From positions 15,804,841-15,868,840 of the forward strand of contig CM055889.1 in the NCBI GenBank assembly GCA_029582165.1: DNA of 64,000 nt. Direction: 5' to 3'. The notes under the pieces are model-generated. The model was not told the origin of the DNA, ran no database searches, and saw only the letters and a list, made by a program, of their open reading frames with translations. A program made the translations under genes and the position numbers. Origin of the DNA: Portulaca oleracea. Lineage: Eukaryota; Streptophyta; Magnoliopsida; Caryophyllales; Portulacaceae. Below, piece by piece: positions 47,953 through 58,284 of the stretch (position 1 is its first letter; each line of letters opens with the position of its first letter).

Positions 47953-48032
47953 TATTAATAATAATAATAATAATAATTATTATTATTATTTATTAATAAT
48001 AATAATAATAATTATTATTATTATTATTATTA
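47928..48032. repeat. (ATT)n/(AAT)n palindromic run
   Basis: Alternating ATT and AAT runs form nested inverted repeats able to fold into hairpins. Confidence 0.85.
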
Positions 48033-48340
48033 TTTTCAAACCATTTTTATTGGCTCATCAATTACTGTAAAATCTTTATTAATTTCAGTTGATCATGTTC
48101 ATTTATAGTGAATTTAGTCATATATTTAGATGGGTATGTAGATTTTCTTACTATATAATCAAATTATGGCAGAAATTTTAATAGTCGTAATTATATTGTA
48201 CTTGCATTTTACGCTCAACTACCTATTAAGTAATATTATAGATACTTTATGTAAATATTTTGAAACTTTAATGGTATTGGCCATTTAACTGTAGTTGAAG
48301 ATGAGTCTTTGAGGTTTGGTAAAGGAAATAGGAATGTAAA

Positions 48341-48750
48341 GGGTTTTTGGACGCCAATAATACCAACTTTGGGGGTATTATTGGACAGTAATAATATAAA
48401 CTATTTTCTTGGCAACTGACAGTACCAACTATTTAGCAATTTTCCACCAATAGTACACAACCAATGATATGGTTTTGACTCATGGAAAGATGACGTGGCT
48501 CCATAATGCTAATGCATGACGTGGAAGGGGGAGCTTGTGTAGAAAATGTTGACGTGAACACTAATCTACCTGCCACGTTGCACATTATGGAGCCACATCA
48601 TCTTTATGCTAAGATAAAGCCATAACAACTGGGTGGTGTACTGCTGGGGGAAAATAGGTCGACATTTTGTACTGTCAGTATCCAATAAAATACTCTGTAT
48701 TATTAGTATCTAATACTCCCAAAGCTGATGTTATTGACCTCCAAAATTCT
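48341..48750. mobile_element. Mutator-like MITE (410 bp)
   Basis: Inverted ends of about 100 bp (TTTTGGACGCCAATAATACC on the left, TTTTGGAGGTCAATAACATC reversed from the right), with exact 9-bp duplications GAATGTAAA (48332-48340, 48751-48759). An inner GGCTCCATAATG/CATTATGGAGCC pair deepens the fold. Non-coding. Confidence 0.85.
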
Positions 48751-48759
48751 GAATGTAAA

Positions 48760-49897
48760 TATGATGTAAACCCTTACAAAAAAAAAAAAAAGAAAAAAAG
48801 AAGCTATTGAATTGTTGTGACTAAAGGCAATAGGGATAATAGTTTAGGCTAATTATATACCATGCTTACATTAAGTGGGTATTATTTATTCATAATATGG
48901 CAACTAATTAGAAGTAACATAGTTTTATCTAACAGATCACTATTTCATAAATTTATAATTGTTTCATCATCCACAAAAATATAAGAGTTTTCTACTCACA
49001 CGTCGTTACTTGTGTTATATATGTGATGCAATTTAACCAAAATGATAAACATCTTGACACAAGATGACTCTTAACCATCTTGCATTTCTTTTAAATCACT
49101 AATAAAGTGAAATGTAAGTGTATTTAAATCATTCTAAAGGTATGTTTCATTATTTTTAGGGTTACTACAACTTATAAACAATTTAAAAATAATTTATTTA
49201 TTTATATTTATTTCATAAATGTAAAACTATGTATAAAATGTGGATTTTCTACTATGATTGATAACATTAGGCTATAATTATATTTTTTCACCTAGTTAAT
49301 ACGTATTATATTATTATAATTGATAAATATATATAATTATTAAAGAAAATATTAATAAAAGTTACAAAAATGTGAAATATGAACAATTCAAAATGATAAA
49401 GAACCATCTTGAGTCACCATCTTGAGTCGGTCCGCAATTTAATTACAAGATCCGTTAGCGGTACTTATCAATCTCTATTGGACACTAAAAACATGTAATC
49501 TTCTTCCGCAATTTTTAAGCTAATTAAATACTAATTATTTATATTACATGTATCATATGTTAATGGTGGCATCACTTCCCAATCCCTCATAACATAATTC
49601 ATATAAAAATAAAGCCTATAGTAATGTTTTAGTCCAATTTAAACTTGTGTTTTTAAGAAAATATTTATAGGAAAATGATTATACAAAATAGTTGGTTTAT
49701 ATTAGTTATCATATTAATTTTAATTTAGATTATATATGTTCTATGTATTTTATATAAGTAAATTATTGACTAATATAATCAAATTTAAATTTACTTTATG
49801 TAGGTTTTTTTTTAAAATATTGAATTATTCGACTTATATTTATAATTGTTGGGTCAACATGTGCGAAGTATGCGTTGGCCGAACTACAAGATAGTTC
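48760..49897. other. AT-rich upstream region of MLP-like gene
   Basis: Strongly AT-rich with no coding frame or clear transposon ends. It should hold the regulatory region of the gene at 49987. Confidence 0.5.
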
Positions 49898-49906
49898 TAT
49901 AAATAG
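49898..49906 (+). promoter_or_regulatory. TATA box of MLP-like gene
   Basis: CTATAAATAGAGG, the textbook plant core, 81-89 bases before the ATG at 49987. A transcription start near 49930 would leave a 55-base leader. Confidence 0.75.
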
Positions 49907-50549
49907 AGGCCCCTTATGGTTCATCACTTCATCAATTAACCCAAGTTGTTGTAGAGACATACATATTGCTTCCTCCTACAACAAAAATGGTTCAAATCAG
50001 GAAGTACGAAGGGCAAGTTGAGCTTAACAACTGCAATGGTGATAATCTTTACGATGTTTGGGTTCAGAAGATTGAGCAAGTTAGCAAGGTGTGCCCAGAT
50101 ACATATTCCAAAATTGAGGTTCATGAGGGTGACAATTGCCACTCTCTTGGGGGTGTTCTTTCTTGGACCTATGTCAGTCCTAAGGAAGTATTTATATCTA
50201 TGACAATGATATGTGAAATTTGAATAAGACTCTTTTTGAATGTCTTGTCTTAATATAAATTATATTATATTCTTTTATATAAATTGAAAAAAAATATGAT
50301 AAGATTGACTTCTATAACTATAATACCGGTACATTTACTATGCATCTTGTGCAATTAGGATGGTGTCTTTTTCATTAAATTACTACTTATAATGATTTTC
50401 TACACTATTTTCTTATAATTATAATTAATTATCAAGTATAAAGGGTTTAGCATTCATTGACTATGCTAACAAATATAAATAACATCCTAATAGACTCAAC
50501 CTCATACATTAGACATATTTTATAGGTTTTTTTTGGTAAATTTAATAAA

Positions 50550-51099
50550 GGATTTTGTGATGTTAATATATTGAACTTTTGGGGTATCAGACAAAAATGT
50601 ACTGAACTTTGACCTTGGACAATAATGCACTAAACTTTGAGGGGTATTGGACAATAATGCACTCAAACAATTTCAACTATGGTTAACTTGGTGGCGATCT
50701 TACGTAGCAGACCAAGAAGATGAATAGGCTAAATAATATCAAAATTTATGACATATCAGCTAATCTACATAAGTAAAGGTGATTTTATACACTACGACAA
50801 CAATCTCTAAACGGAAACACGTTTAACCAAATGGGTGATTTTCTTTTTTTTTTTTTTTTACTTTTTTCAAAGTTGATTCTCTTTGCTTATGTGTGGATTA
50901 GTTGACATGTCATAATTTTATTTTTTTTAGACCAATTCATCTCCTCCACCTGTTATGTAGAATTGCAACAAAATCAGCCACTACCGAAATCATTTTGAGT
51001 GCGTTATTGTTCAACACCCCCCAAAGTACAGTGAATTATTGTCCAAGTTTGAAGTTCAGTGCATTATTATCCAATACCCCAAAAGTTCATTATATTCCC
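50550..51099. mobile_element. Mutator-like MITE A in MLP intron (550 bp)
   Basis: Exact 9-bp duplications TTTAATAAA (50541-50549, 51100-51108). Inverted ends GGATTTTGTGATGTTAATAT and, reversed, GGGAATATAATGAAC, followed by repeated TTTTGGGGTAT and GACAATAATGCACT motifs. Same family as 51134-51634. Confidence 0.85.
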
Positions 51100-51133
51100 T
51101 TTAATAAATCATGGAATAATTTTATATAAATAA

Positions 51134-51634
51134 GGATTTTTGGATGTTAATATACTGAACCTTTGGGGTATTTGACAATAATGCACTGAACTTTGAGGGG
51201 TGTTGGACAATAATGCACCTGAAACAATTTCGACGATGACCGACTTGGTAGCGATCTTACGTGGCAGATCGAAAAGTTGAATAGGCTACATAATAGCTAA
51301 ATTTATGACACGTCAGTTAATCTACACAAGTAAATGTGATTTTATACAACTGCAACAACAATCTCTTAGCGGAAACACATGTAAACAAATGTGATTTTAT
51401 TTTATTTTTTCTCTTTTCAAATTTAATTCTCTTTGCATATGTATGGATTAGCTTATATGTCATAAATTTAAATATTTTTGGACCAATTCATCTCCTCCAC
51501 CTACTGCCGAAATCGTTCTAAGTGCATTATCGTTCAGCACCCCCTAAAGTACAGTGTATTATTGTTCAAGATTAAAGTTCAGTGCAAAATTGTCCAATAC
51601 CACAAAAGTTCAAAATATTAGCATACAAAAACCC
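51134..51634. mobile_element. Mutator-like MITE B in MLP intron (501 bp)
   Basis: Exact 9-bp duplications TATAAATAA (51125-51133, 51635-51643). Inverted ends GGATTTTTGGATGTTAATAT and, reversed, GGGTTTTTGTATGCTAATAT. Inner blocks match MITE A in the same orientation; the gap between the two TSD-marked copies is only 16 bp. Confidence 0.85.
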
Positions 51635-52064
51635 TATAAATAAATAGTATTATACTTATTGAAATCAACTATATTATTTTTCTTATTTAATATGTAATAA
51701 TATGGTTTTTATGCAAAGGTACTTAGACACTTAACAAGTGTGCTGACTTATATATTATTTTTTATCGTGATTATATTGTTCTAGTATTTGTTAATTAAGA
51801 CGCGTACATGCTAATGATTAGTATTGTTTTTGGAATCAGACTATTTGTGAGTATTGTGTGGCATATTTAGAATTCAGGAATAATTGTGTCGGAAATAATT
51901 TGCTAAGAAAATTAAAATATAAAGATATAAAATAAACCATCAACAAAAAAAAAAAAAAAGAAGAAGTTAAAATTCAACATTGATCATAAAGATTGCCACT
52001 GAATAATTAGCATTAACATCCATAGAAGGGTACGTCTCAACCCACCGGACTACCATTTAACAAG

Positions 52065-52845
52065 TAGGACTGTTCATAATCCGGTCCGGATCAGTTGACC
52101 CAAAAAACCCAGACCAAAAACCCAGACCAAGCCCGGACCGAATGTTAACCGGTCCGGTCTTCAATCCTAGCTTTTTATGTTTTTGGGTTTTGGTCCGGGT
52201 TGGTTCAAACCCAGAAAAACCCAAACCCAGACCGGAAACCAAATTATTATAAAATTTAAATTTTAATCAAAAAAATTATGCATGATATTATAGCTAGGCA
52301 CTAATCATGCATATCAAAATATTATTACCTAAAAAAATATTATATTCTAATTCAACGGCCCTCTCCTTAAAATTACTAAGATAAATATTATGACATATAT
52401 TTATCCTAGTTTAACTTTGTATAAATTCACGTACATGGTAATTAAATTTTAGCCAACTTTGTTTGTATTTATGTGTGACTACAAAATTTAAATATTATTA
52501 TGTATTCTACCATATTATTATATCATTTAAAACTTTTATAATTCATTACTTTCTAAAATTTTCCACCATAATTCCATAAACAATAACAAAATATAGTTTC
52601 TAAGAAAGGGCATACATTAATTAACTAATCAGTCATTTTACAAATTTTAATAGAAAATTTTCAAAAATATCTCAATTGGTCCAAACCGGTCTGGGTTGGT
52701 CCGGTCCAAAACCTAACTGGGTTGGTCTGGGTTGAGACCGGTTGTTTCCGATCCGGTCTTTGGTCCAAAGTTTTTGCTATTTCGGGTTCCGGTCCGGTCC
52801 GGTCCGGTCTGGGTTGGTCCGGGTTTGACCCAATGAACACCCCTA
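52065..52845. mobile_element. hAT-type element in MLP intron (781 bp)
   Basis: TAGGACTGTTCAT and, reversed, TAGGGGTGTTCAT ends, with exact 8-bp duplications TTAACAAG (52057-52064, 52846-52853). Subterminal GGTCCGG/CCGGACC repeats are dense at both ends; the middle is AT-rich. Non-autonomous. Same style as 26727-27309. Confidence 0.88.
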
Positions 52846-53983
52846 TTAACAAGTATATGCTATCAGTAGATTGCCCACCATTCTCTTGACTTCAATTTTG
52901 CTTCCTTCATTTTGAAACATGCAGAAATCAGCTTTTGTATGAATTATAGTTTATGAGGGAAAATAGTCTACATCTTAATCCTTCAGATTGTATATAAACG
53001 TGTTGCCTCTGAATGACTTGTTATTTTGAAAACATAATTATTTTTTTTAAGAAAAAAGTAAAGTTCAACAGTGTCAATTGATACCAGTCAATATATTGTA
53101 GATTTGCCCCAAAATATAATTTTCTATATTCGGATCTTTCTTGAATCTATGAAAGCAAGATCTATATTGAGAGTTGTTATTGTTGATATTAATGATTTGA
53201 AAAGTGAAAGCTTGATTGAAACTTCAGATGGGAAAGTTGAAATTGCAGAGGCGAAACTGGAAGAGATAGATGAGAAAAATAGGTCATTAACGTACAAGTT
53301 GATTGAAGGGAATCTGTTGAACAACTACTACCAAAGTTGGAGGGAGAAGATTGAAGTTATTCCAAAGGGTGAGAAATGTTGCATTGTAAAGTATAACATT
53401 GAGGTCCAGAAGAAGCGTGAGAGGATGCTCCTCATCCAAATGTCTACGCAGAATTTCTCATTGGTTGTATTAAAGACACCTATTCAGCTCTTTACTCTGC
53501 TTAAAATCACTTAATGTGGACGTACGTACGTATGTGTATGCAATATGCACGGTGACGTCCATGCATGTATGCATCAGTCTCAACCCTAAGTACTATTACT
53601 CTATTATCAATAAGTCTACCGATATGGAGGACATCGGCAATTGATGTTGTATTTTCGAATCATTATGTAAAATAAAGTAGTTAAGGACTTGGGTCGCTTG
53701 GGGTTGTATTAATTGGTATAATCATCATATAGTATATCCGTTAGGTTTTCTTATAATTTACAATTAACTATATGTTTCTAATTAAATTTTCTATTATTAT
53801 TAATCAACGAATTCATATTGATGATTTAACATTTGATAACTATGCATTATGTGGATGAGTATAAAGCGTGTTCTTATGGACCTTACATCCTAATGGTTTC
53901 AGTCGTATCTATAAAAAAACATATTAATACAGTCAAATTTAGTTTTGATATCACATATTAGTTGATGGAGATCTAGCCATCCA

Positions 53984-54093
53984 TTCATCATTTTGCATTC
54001 GTAATGATGGAAACTAATCAAGCTACGTGCAATCATCCCTTCATCATTTTGCATCCGTAATGATGGAAACTAATAAAGCTACGTGCAATCACG
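53984..54093. repeat. 56-bp tandem duplication
   Basis: Two copies starting TTCATCATTTTGCAT at 53984 and 54040; each holds AATGATGGAAACTAAT and GCTACGTGCAATCA. CATCATT and AATGATG within each copy form a small hairpin. Only a few bases differ. Confidence 0.9.
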
Positions 54094-54500
54094 TTATTTG
54101 GCAGCCCAAGAAGTCAAGCAAGTTACAAACAATTTGGAGTATTATTCATCCAGTTTGGTATCTAATATGTTTACATGTGTATCTCTTAATTGAGAGATCT
54201 CTTCAGGTATATCCCTATGGGAAATTGAAGGGATATGAATAAACTTTCCAAAAAGCTATCACACGTCCGATTTGCAGTTCGTTTAGTATGTCATTCAGAT
54301 CAAACAATTAGAGTGTATCCGGTAGAAGCCAAATCTATCCAACTTTGAATTTTCAGTTTGTTAATGTGTATTTTGGTCTTTTGTCCATGAGTTTTGAATT
54401 CCTTTGATGATATATGACATAAGGGATGATGAGGCTGCAGATGGAAGCAATGAATGACATCTAAGCATGAGGTGGTATGGTAATTTTGGCGAAGTAATTT

Positions 54501-55190
54501 TGTTGGTCCAATAGGAAGCATCCATGTGCATGCCTTGATGTGTGGCTGTTTTCTACTCCCTTTGGCAGAATCAGCTCAAGAAGTAACTTAAGCAGCTGAT
54601 TTTGCTTTGTATTAGCTTAATTAAGCTTGTATTAAGATTACTTCATAGGTAGGAACCTCAAGTGCTTAGCTGAACTAGTTGCTAGTTAGCTTGCTAGCTT
54701 TGTTGTATAAATACTTGCATTTTGTATCAGTTCCATCAGCATGTGAGTTTATGAAAGTGAGCCTTTGTGATTGTGTTTGTGAGTATCTAAAAGTGTCAAT
54801 CCTTTCTAGCTTCTGTATCTTGGCTAGCAACCAAGTGGTGTTGGGCTAGACTCTCTAAATTCGTTCTAAGTGGTGTTTCTATATCTTAGAGTGAGTAGGG
54901 AGTCACTCTTGGGTTATTTTAACTATGGTGATAACTGTATCAATCAAAGTACTCAAGCCAATCTAATAATCAGATTGTCGTGATTATGTATCAATCTTGA
55001 TTATTAGATATATCCTTCATGTTTGTTACATTTAGTAGGAAAGCTTGAGATAGCCCTTGAGAAAGAGCTTTGGTGTATCTGTATCGAACTTGATTGTCTA
55101 GTTTTATCCCTTATTTTCGTTCTGCTCAGTTAAGCTACGTGGTGTATCTTTGGATAAATTGCACTCTGATATTTATTTTCAGCCAAAAAA
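54501..55190 (+). repeat. Possible solo LTR, copia-like
   Basis: Starts TGTTGGTCC and has a TATA-like TTGTATAAATACTTGC near 54700 with a leader and late TCAATC-rich region, like a plant copia LTR. I could not fix a CA end or a target duplication. Confidence 0.3.
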
Positions 55191-55634
55191 ATACATCATT
55201 AGTTGTCAGAACTAATTCACCTTAGATAACACTTGGTTGAAACTTTATATTTACAACATCAATATTATTAGAATGTGTAAATGCATGAAAATTAACTTAA
55301 AATATTTGAAATTAAGGTAGCCACACGTTCATTTTACTTAAAGGATTTAAAAGGTTTAAGTTGTAATCGATCTTACACTCCTAAAATTTTAACATTTTAT
55401 CCTTATATGAAACCATAATACAACATATCATGGAAGTAAATTGTACATATGCTTATTAAATGAAAAAATGTATATACTCATAAAATAAAAACTGTGTGAT
55501 TGTTTAAAAAAATAATTAAGGCTATAGGAAGATGTTAGGATTAGATTAAGATATAATGCCAGTTGTTAGGGTCCGGTGTGAAGTAGAGCATATATTAATT
55601 ATCTACCCTAGGTCGATCAATGTCGTTTCAATTC

Positions 55635-56266
55635 TATTAAGAAAATAAGTGCAAGTTTATAGCGAAAGCGAAAACGAGATGACGAAAATTACGAAAAAAA
55701 TTCAGGAACGAAAATTAAGTGATAAAACGAACACCAGGTATACATGGGAAACCGAAAAACTTTGAGGAAAACCCACGGACGACGGCAGCTAGAAAATAAT
55801 CCTCTATGAGAAGGGAGGAGTACAACTCGATCACTATCATAGCGTGTAATACAATCAACAATGGAGATTACAATACAATCTCTCAAACTCTCAACTCACA
55901 ATCACTCTCGGGATAACATTGGGAAAATATTGGTGAAACTGTATCTCTTTCAATATTTTTTCTTTGATCTAATCGATCGTCGTGGGTTAAAGTGGAGAAG
56001 ACTGCACCCTATTTATAGGGTGGCTAGAAGAAATTAGACTTACATTAAAACTCAAATAACAAGAAGAAGTATCTGACTTGAAGAGAGAACCTAGATTAAA
56101 CAAAATTAACCACGATAGGAATTCCACGCCACCCAAGATTCCTCGTAGCCCTGAATGAGGCGCAACTTCTTCTCTCTCTACCTGGGGCACGCCTAACACC
56201 TCCTTTAGCATGGGTCGCACCTCACTCTTTTGTCGTGTGGGACCATAACAGATCCAATGAGCTACA
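55635..56266 (-). repeat. 3' LTR of minus-strand copia
   Basis: 632 bp, uninterrupted. It matches 56711-57110 plus 58083-58284, including GATCTAAT-GATCGTCG and CCTCGTAGC-CC-GAATGAGGCG blocks. Confidence 0.75.
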
Positions 56267-56282
56267 AAAAACCCAACAAACT

Positions 56283-56675
56283 CTACCTAGCTTGGACCAT
56301 GATCCGAACTAATCGGTCTAAATAACCACCTCGACCGTCACTGTGATCTTCCTCCACCCGAGGAACATCAGTGTCGATCTCAGGCTCATCAACCTGAGCT
56401 GTTTCAAGAGCATTATCAGCTGCCTGCTCCTGATCGTAGGTTCCAGAAGCTCCACCTTGAGCCTCAACCTGCTCCACCATGAACTCAAGCTGTCCTGACT
56501 CTCTTTCTGGAGCTTTTTTTTTTTTGAAGTTCTCATCGCTTATCATTTCATCAATCTTCACATCGGAATACTCGATCACTTCCCATAACCCGCGCTGAAT
56601 CAGAACCACCTTCATCTACAGTCTCCACATAGTGAAACTTCTCGTCCCATCGAATTTTGGAATCTCACACTTCAT
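56283..56675 (-). pseudogene. Copia gag start fused to linker, broken
   Basis: On the minus strand, KCEIPKFDGTRSFTMWRL (from about 56672) matches the start of copia Gag, followed by a stop, then a frame of 110 codons with VVLIQRGLWEVIEY (Gag) and an acidic segment EPEIDTDVPRVEEDHSDGRG like the linker before reverse transcriptase. The joining implies an internal deletion. Confidence 0.6.
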
Positions 56676-56689
56676 GATAGAAGCTATTT

Positions 56690-56708
56690 CCACCTTGCTC
56701 TAATACCA
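56690..56708 (-). other. Copia primer-binding site
   Basis: On the minus strand TGGTATTAGAGCAAGGTGG, one to three changes from the initiator-Met tRNA complement, two bases inside the 5' LTR. Confidence 0.75.
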
Positions 56709-56710
56709 CT

Positions 56711-58284
56711 TATTAGGAAAATAAGTGCAATGTTATAGCGCAAGCGCAAACGAGATGATAGAAATTACGACAAAATTCAAGAACGAAAAATTAAGCGACA
56801 AAACGAACATCAGGTATACGTGGGAAACCGAAGAACTCGGAGGAAAACCACGGATGGTGACAACCACAAAATAATCCACTATGATAAGGGAGAAGTACAA
56901 CTCAATCACTATCATAGGGTGTGGTACGATCAACAATGGAGATTATAATACAATCTCTCAAACTCTCCACTCACAATCTCTCTCGAGATAACACTGGGAA
57001 CATATTGGTGAAATTCTATCTCTCTAAATGTTTTCTCTCTGATCTAATTGATCGTCGTTGGTTAAAGTGGAGAAAACTGTACTCTATTTATAGGGCAACT
57101 AGGATAAATTCAAAAAATTACTTAGAGGTACCCTAACTTTTATAGAAACAATTTTTTGGTACCCCAACTTTTCAAAACTCATTTTGGAGTACTCTTAATT
57201 TTAGGATTAGTAATAAAAAGGTCTTTTTTCCGGCCAAAGTCTGATTGGTTTTGTAAACTGAACGAAATACCATTAATTTTTGACCGAGATAGACGATGAT
57301 GCCCTTTTAGTTGCCCACGTATGCTACCTTCACTAATTGGGTCTTGTAAACTGAACTCTTCTCTGATACATTCAACTCCTTGAATTCTCCCTCTCTTCAA
57401 TCTTCTTTCTATGTGCCTGCTCTGATTAAGGTTTAGGGTTTCGTAGTGAAGGAGGAAAAGAGGAAAGAAAACTACCCAAACATATATACAATAACCCATA
57501 ACCCTAAACCATAATTACCTCAATTACAATGAATTTCCATCCTCAAACAACCGAAAAAACATACAATTAGAGTTATATACTTATCAAAACTTTGATTTTC
57601 AATCCCAATTACGTTTTCAAAATTCGGAATTGAACCCCAAATTTTCCTCAAACTTAGCCCCCAATTAACCACACCCTAAACGACCTAAACTTTGATGCAC
57701 CAAAACATACTTTCAATGGTTTATCTCTTGTTTAACCAATCTTCCTTTCAATGGCTTCCAACTATTGCTTGTGAGTGAGAGAGAAGAAGACAGAGAAGAA
57801 AAAAACGCATATCATAGAGAAGAAGACACAAAGAAGGGGGAGGGGGTTATTAATGGCCTTTTTTTGTTTTATAAAAAATAAGGGTATTTTAGTCAACTCA
57901 AACCCTTAATCCAGTTCCCGCCTACAACTCATTGGTAAATTCATTACTTTGGCCGGAAAACCATCTTTAATTACTAATCCTAAAATTAAGGGTACCCCAA
58001 AATGAGTTTTGAAAAGTTGGGGTACCTAAAAAACATTTCACCAAAAGTTAGGGTATCTCCTAGTAATTTTTTGGGAGAAATTAGAGTTACATTAAAATTC
58101 AAATAACAACAAGCAATATCTGACTTGTAGAGAGAACCTAGGTTAAAGAAAATTAACAACGAGATTATTCCACGCCACCGAGGATTCCTCGTAGCGCCGA
58201 ATGAGGCGTGACTTCTTCTCTCTCTATCTGGGGCGTGGGTCGCGCTTCACTCCTTTTAGACCATAACAGATCCAATGGGCCACA
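56711..58284 (-). repeat. 5' LTR of minus-strand copia, split by insertion
   Basis: About 610 bp of LTR if the 963-bp element and one target copy are removed. The sequences on both sides match the 3' LTR without a gap. Confidence 0.75.
57111..58073. mobile_element. Mutator-like element nested in copia LTR (963 bp)
   Basis: Inverted ends of about 120 bp beginning CAAAAAATTACT on both sides, with GGTACCCCAACTTTTCAAAA and TTAATTTTAGGATTAGTAAT inside both. The flanks GGATAAATT (57102-57110) and GGAGAAATT (58074-58082) are a 9-bp duplication with one mismatch. No transposase frame is seen. Confidence 0.85.

Larger units (their letters stand above)
49987..53504 (+). pseudogene. MLP-like (Bet v 1 fold) gene, frameshifted in exon 2
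   Basis: Exon 1 (49987-50176) starts at ATG with MVQIRKYEGQVELNN and keeps VCPDTYSKIEVHEGDN, the MLP N-terminal signature. The donor GTCCTA follows in phase 1, at the usual MLP intron position. Exon 2 starts at 53228 after TTCAG, giving WTYVNGKVEIAEAKLEEIDE across the joint, then SLTYKLIEGNLL. Near 53419 one base seems missing: the current frame runs on to a stop at 53512-53514 with an odd tail, while the next frame reads DAPHPNVYAEFLIGCIKDTY and stops at 53502-53504, the expected MLP C-terminus. The end coordinate follows the expected stop. MLPs bind small hydrophobic ligands and act in stress and defence. With a good TATA box it may be transcribed; the final amphipathic helix would be scrambled. 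A sequencing error is possible, so it may be functional. Confidence 0.8.
53505..55634. other. 3' flank of MLP-like gene and intergenic DNA
   Basis: No gene recognised. It contains the 56-bp repeat at 53984 and an LTR-like stretch from 54501. Confidence 0.45.
55635..58284 (-). mobile_element. Deleted copia element, minus strand, with nested insertion
   Basis: Two direct repeats flank 440 bp. On the minus strand the order is 5' LTR 58284-56711 (interrupted by 57111-58073), primer site 56708-56690, a short internal part, 3' LTR 56266-55635. LTRs share TGT-x-GC-CATTGGATCTGTTATGG and an AAAATAAGTGCA end region. The internal part keeps the gag start and an acidic linker; pol core domains are missing. 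Confidence 0.78.

Noticed and set aside
49966..49986. Upstream in-frame extension of the MLP-like frame
   Set aside because: It begins at TTG; the ATG at 49987 gives the canonical MLP N-terminus and is the first ATG after the TATA box.
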